This document shows positions 19,740 through 23,027 of a stretch of 23,027 bases of DNA, one piece after another. Under the pieces are notes generated by a model that worked only from the letters and a program-made list of their open reading frames with translations, did no database searches and was not told the DNA's origin. The position numbers and the translations under genes are program-made. Every line of letters starts with the position of its first letter. Positions within the stretch are counted from its first letter, which is position 1. Origin of the DNA: a virus. The stretch lies in the IMG/VR virus record IMGVR_UViG_3300034198_023098, positions 1 through 23,027 of that record. The stretch is one strand, 5' to 3'.

Positions 19740-21632
19740 ATGGCCACAACCTCACCTAATATTGACATAAAGTACCTTAACAGAGACTTCAACAGCTTCA
19801 AACAAGCCTTGATTAACTTTGCTCAGGCCTATTTTCCTAATACGAACAATGACTTCTCGGATGCTTCTCCGGCTACTATGATTATAGAGCAAGCATCTGT
19901 TATTGGAGACATCTTGTCTTTGTACACAGATAGGTCTGTACAGGAAAACTTTTTGGAGTTTGCGGTGCAAAAAGACAATATAATGTCTCTTGCATATACT
20001 CAAGGGTATAGACCTAGAGTAACCAGTACTGCTGTAGTTATTTTAGACGTATACCAACAGATACCGGCATTAGTAAGCGGAGGTACAACCTCACCAGATT
20101 ATAGTTACGCTGTAAATATAGCAACTAACGCAAAGATAAATTCAAAGTCAAACAGTAATGTTACGTTCATTACTCAGGCACCTGTAAACTTTGCTCATTC
20201 TTCTTCTTCAGACCCTACAACAGTATCTGTATATTCAGTCAACTCTAACACAAGTCAACCTGAATATTATTTATTGAAGAAACAGGTGCAAGCTATTGCC
20301 GGAACTATAAACACACAAACTTACTCTTTTGGTAATCCAGTTAAGTTTGATAGTGTAACATTACCTGATACAGACATAATAGAGATATTATCTGTGGTTG
20401 ATAGTGATGGAAATACCTGGTATGAAGTACCTTACTTAGCTCAATCAACTATATATGACACTGTACCTAACATTCCATTAAATGATCCAACTATGGCTCA
20501 GGATAACGGGACAGTACCTTACATACTGAAGTTGAGAACAGTTCAGAGAAGGTTTGCGACAAGGTACAATGGAGATTCAACCCTTACAATGTATTTTGGA
20601 GCAGGTGTTGTAAGCCAGCCTGATGAGACAATTATACCCAATACAGAGAATGTAGGCATGGGTCTAATTGACAGTATATCGATGTTGAACACTGCATTTG
20701 ATCCTGCAAACCCTTTGTATACAAAGCAATATGGTTTAGCACCTAGTAATACCACATTAAACATAACCTACATAAATGGAGGAGGTGTTACAACAAATGT
20801 TCCTGCGAATGATATCACTACTGTATACTCCATAACTAAGACCGCTGCAAACAGTAATCCTAATTCTATAAACCAGGCTTTGTTTCAACAGATAAGTAAC
20901 AGTGTTACTTTTACTAATGAAAATGCAGCTTCTGGTGGTGGTGCCGGTGATAGTGTAGATGACATACGTCTGCATGCCATGGCAGCTTATCCTACTCAAT
21001 TGAGATGTGTTACCAATGATGACATAGTAACCAGAGCAGTATCACTTCCATCTCAGTATGGAGCTGTTGCTAAGGCATATGCTACAAGTGACTATGCATT
21101 AGCTACTGATAATACATTTGTAAACAGTAACCCTTTAGGTATTTCATTGTACATCCTTAGCTATGATGCAAACCAGAATTTGACCACAGCTAGTAATGCT
21201 CTTAAAGAGAACCTGAAAAACTATCTTAGCCAATATGCTATGCTAGGGGATGGGGTGTCTATTAAGGATGCGTTTGTGATAAACATACAAATAGGCTTCA
21301 GTATATCAATACTTCCTTCATACAATTCACAACAGATATTAAGTCAATGTTTAAACAACATTGCTGATTACTATGGGGATTACAATACAGCTATAAATCA
21401 ACCAATAATACTTGCGGATATTTACACATTGATATTGAAAGTAAAAGGTGTTCAAAGTGTATTGGATGTAAATGTAAACAACGTATCAGGAGTTAACGAT
21501 GGCTATTCCCAGTATGGTTACGATATTGTAGGGGCCACCAAAAACGGAATTATCTATCCATCTAGGGATCCTAGTATATTCGAAATCAAATACCCTTCTA
21601 TAGACATTAAAGGTAGGATAGTAACAAAATAA
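19740..21632 (+). CDS. gp6-like / baseplate J-type wedge protein (630 aa)
   Basis: The largest baseplate gene here; length is close to T4 gp6 (660 aa). The N-terminal block SPATMIIEQASVIGDILSLY, TDRSVQENFLEFA and LAYTQGYRPRVTST is typical of gp6-like proteins. The core GAGDSVDDIRLHAMAAYPTQ and RCVTNDDIVTRAVSLPSQYG is the conserved baseplate-J signature. Two of these pair with gp25-like and gp53-like units to build each wedge and anchor the sheath. Mutually adjacent to gp25 as in other contractile phages. Good confidence for the family. Confidence 0.88.
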   Translation: MATTSPNIDIKYLNRDFNSFKQALINFAQAYFPNTNNDFSDASPATMIIEQASVIGDILSLYTDRSVQENFLEFAVQKDNIMSLAYTQGYRPRVTSTAVVILDVYQQIPALVSGGTTSPDYSYAVNIATNAKINSKSNSNVTFITQAPVNFAHSSSSDPTTVSVYSVNSNTSQPEYYLLKKQVQAIAGTINTQTYSFGNPVKFDSVTLPDTDIIEILSVVDSDGNTWYEVPYLAQSTIYDTVPNIPLNDPTMAQDNGTVPYILKLRTVQRRFATRYNGDSTLTMYFGAGVVSQPDETIIPNTENVGMGLIDSISMLNTAFDPANPLYTKQYGLAPSNTTLNITYINGGGVTTNVPANDITTVYSITKTAANSNPNSINQALFQQISNSVTFTNENAASGGGAGDSVDDIRLHAMAAYPTQLRCVTNDDIVTRAVSLPSQYGAVAKAYATSDYALATDNTFVNSNPLGISLYILSYDANQNLTTASNALKENLKNYLSQYAMLGDGVSIKDAFVINIQIGFSISILPSYNSQQILSQCLNNIADYYGDYNTAINQPIILADIYTLILKVKGVQSVLDVNVNNVSGVNDGYSQYGYDIVGATKNGIIYPSRDPSIFEIKYPSIDIKGRIVTK

Positions 21633-21647
21633 TTAAAAGAAAATAGT

Positions 21648-21950
21648 ATGATTAAATACCCAGACATTAGTCAATTCTCTTTTAAAGAGGCCTTCAATAA
21701 TAATTCAGGTAAAACAGAAATGTCACTGATATGTGCATTCTTAATGATAGTAACAGCATGCTTCGGATTTGGATGGGCACTGGTAATTAAGTACGAAATT
21801 GCTATGAACCTGTCAATAGCATTTGCTACACTCGGTGCCGGCTTGCTTGGTATCAGAAGGTTCACCCAAGAGAAGGGACTAACCTTGATGGGCAGTGACG
21901 AAAAACCTAATACAGAAACACCACAACCTACTGAAAATGCAACTAACTAA
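21648..21950 (+). CDS. Putative holin (100 aa)
   Basis: Two hydrophobic spans separated by a short turn (SLICAFLMIVTACFGFGWAL, then IAMNLSIAFATLGAGLLGI), with a polar N-terminus and a charged, Thr/Pro-rich tail (EKPNTETPQPTENATN). This is a common holin topology, and the gene lies directly before a cell-wall hydrolase, overlapping it by 14 bases. Holins form the inner-membrane lesion that releases endolysin. The call rests on topology and position, not on a known motif. Confidence 0.65.
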   Translation: MIKYPDISQFSFKEAFNNNSGKTEMSLICAFLMIVTACFGFGWALVIKYEIAMNLSIAFATLGAGLLGIRRFTQEKGLTLMGSDEKPNTETPQPTENATN

Positions 21951-22578
21951 ACAACAATTAAAGTCTATTTGTCCCAACATTAAAGATGATAGGGCACAGG
22001 TAATGGTGGATTTAATCAACAAAATCTGCCCTAAATATAACATAGATACAGCACCTAGATTGCAAGCTTTTTTAGCTGAGGTACTTCATGAGAGTGGAGA
22101 ATTCACGATAAAAACTGAAAGTTTATTCTACACTCATGCTGAACGTATAGTCGAAATATGGCCTAGCAGGTTTAACCTAACAGGTATTAATGGTAAACTA
22201 AATGCAAATGAATATGTAAAGAATGCCCAAAAATTAGCTAATACTGTCTATGCTAACAGGATGGGTAATGGTGACTTTGCAAGTGGTGATGGATTTAGGT
22301 ATAGAGGAGGCGGTTATTTACAACTTACAGGCTTTGAAAGTTATAAAGCCTACGCAGACTACCTTAAAAAACCTGTAAGCGATACATCTGACTTGGTACA
22401 TTCTTCAGATGAATATGCTTTAGATGCAGCTTGTTGGGAATATGCAGTAAATAAGAAATTACTTGATGAGTCAGATAGTGGTGACTTAGTAACAATTACA
22501 AAGAGAATAAACGGAGGATTAATAGGGCAAGCTGAAAGGAAACGCTATTATGACTTATGCAAAAAATATATAGTATAA
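21937..22578 (+). CDS. GH19 chitinase-type endolysin (213 aa)
   Basis: Peptidoglycan hydrolase of the glycoside hydrolase 19 type. The catalytic start LAEVLHESGEFTIKTE has Glu52 (His-Glu-Ser) and Glu61; then the FRYRGGGYLQLTGFESY block (about 120-137), the hallmark of GH19 phage lysins, and TKRINGG near 188-194. I take the ATG at 21937, inside the holin end; the frame extends to 21895, but that lies within the holin gene and gives an uncharacteristic extension. No signal peptide, so it needs the holin to reach the wall. Confidence 0.87.
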   Translation: MQLTKQQLKSICPNIKDDRAQVMVDLINKICPKYNIDTAPRLQAFLAEVLHESGEFTIKTESLFYTHAERIVEIWPSRFNLTGINGKLNANEYVKNAQKLANTVYANRMGNGDFASGDGFRYRGGGYLQLTGFESYKAYADYLKKPVSDTSDLVHSSDEYALDAACWEYAVNKKLLDESDSGDLVTITKRINGGLIGQAERKRYYDLCKKYIV

Positions 22579-23027
22579 ATGGCAGTATATAAAATATTCC
22601 CTACTCAAGACACGACTTTGTACAGCGAAGTAAATAATGCCAATCTAGGCTTAGATGCATTATTATACCTATCTAAAAACGCGTCTTTATTGTACGCATC
22701 TCAATCTACCTACGCTAGACCCTTAGTCCAATTCTCAACCGATGACATGAGGGATGTAATGACAAATTATATAGGCACATCCTCGTATCAGTCATACTTT
22801 AAGATGTATCTATGTGAGGCTTATGGTATTCCAACAAATTACACCGTAGAGCTACGCCCTTCCTATCAAAAATGGGATATGGGTACCGGAAAATTAAATG
22901 ATAACCCTGTCAATCAATCAGGGGCAACATGGAATTTCCCCACTGCATATAGTTCCAGCTATTGGGTTACTTCAGGATTTCCTTCTGGAGTGACAGGGTC
23001 GTTTATTAGCACTAATCCTGGAGGGGG
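22579..23027 (+). CDS. Partial tail-fibre/adhesin-type protein, C-terminus off window
   Basis: The ATG lies directly after the endolysin stop (no gap) and the frame is open for 149 codons to the window edge. The beginning AVYKIFPTQDTTLYSEVNNA and YLSKN...RPLVQFSTDD resemble DNRLRE-type beta domains used in surface and fibre proteins, with a strand-rich follow-on (VELRPSYQKWDMGTG). Likely a tail or fibre structural component; the family call is by resemblance of the first 100 residues. Confidence 0.6.
   Translation, partial: MAVYKIFPTQDTTLYSEVNNANLGLDALLYLSKNASLLYASQSTYARPLVQFSTDDMRDVMTNYIGTSSYQSYFKMYLCEAYGIPTNYTVELRPSYQKWDMGTGKLNDNPVNQSGATWNFPTAYSSSYWVTSGFPSGVTGSFISTNPGG

Noticed and set aside
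13560-23027. Prophage status
   Set aside because: No integrase, repressor or attachment site was seen; the T arm at 3055-3071 alone is not evidence of an att site.

Overview
The window is part of the genome of a tailed, contractile-tail (T4-like) bacteriophage, probably infecting a Bacteroidetes (Bacteroidota) host. The host call rests on several promoters with the Bacteroidetes -7 box TAnnTTTG, some with a TTTG box 19-22 bp upstream, on A-rich start contexts without clear Shine-Dalgarno sequences, and on the low G+C content. All three stop codons are used, so there is no sign of recoding. No integrase, capsid or DNA polymerase gene lies in the window.

Layout. (1) Positions 1-3024, minus strand: small, mostly unknown genes, several under 60 codons (491-619, 780-917, 1017-1190, 2785-2934), including membrane proteins, a zinc-ribbon protein and a probable lipoprotein. 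(2) About 2935-5150: an unusual low-coding region around one unknown 226-aa gene (3962-4642). It holds a diverged 69-bp tandem repeat with a tRNA-like T arm beside it, many hairpins, a perfect 32-bp direct repeat, and a dense one-strand array of TTCGCCC/ACGCCC motifs. (3) 5150-12583, minus strand: an early/middle block read through promoters spread along it. It encodes an SPFH/prohibitin-like lipoprotein, two small membrane proteins, a cytosine methyltransferase-like protein, an exported DNA/RNA non-specific nuclease, a protein with a HicB-like domain, a T5orf172 (GIY-YIG-like) protein, an MmcB/PD-(D/E)XK-like protein and a helix-turn-helix protein. (4) 12748-13386: three small minus-strand genes next to a divergent promoter region at 13387-13559. 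(5) 13560-23027, plus strand: an HD-domain protein, a membrane/coiled-coil protein, a possible T4 gp55-like late sigma factor, then baseplate genes (gp5-like hub with a glucosaminidase-like domain, separate beta-helix spike protein, gp25-like, gp6-like), a holin-endolysin pair and a partial tail-fibre/adhesin-type gene.

How it works together. The minus block looks like host-takeover and superinfection-control genes using host-type promoters. The plus block looks like late morphogenesis and lysis, possibly served by the phage sigma factor. The two observations most worth follow-up are the RNA leader of the helix-turn-helix gene (12581-12768), which combines a strong promoter, an intrinsic terminator ending five bases before the start codon, and an inverted repeat that can cover that start codon; and the hairpin- and motif-rich region at 2935-5150, a candidate replication origin, ncRNA locus or protein-binding array.
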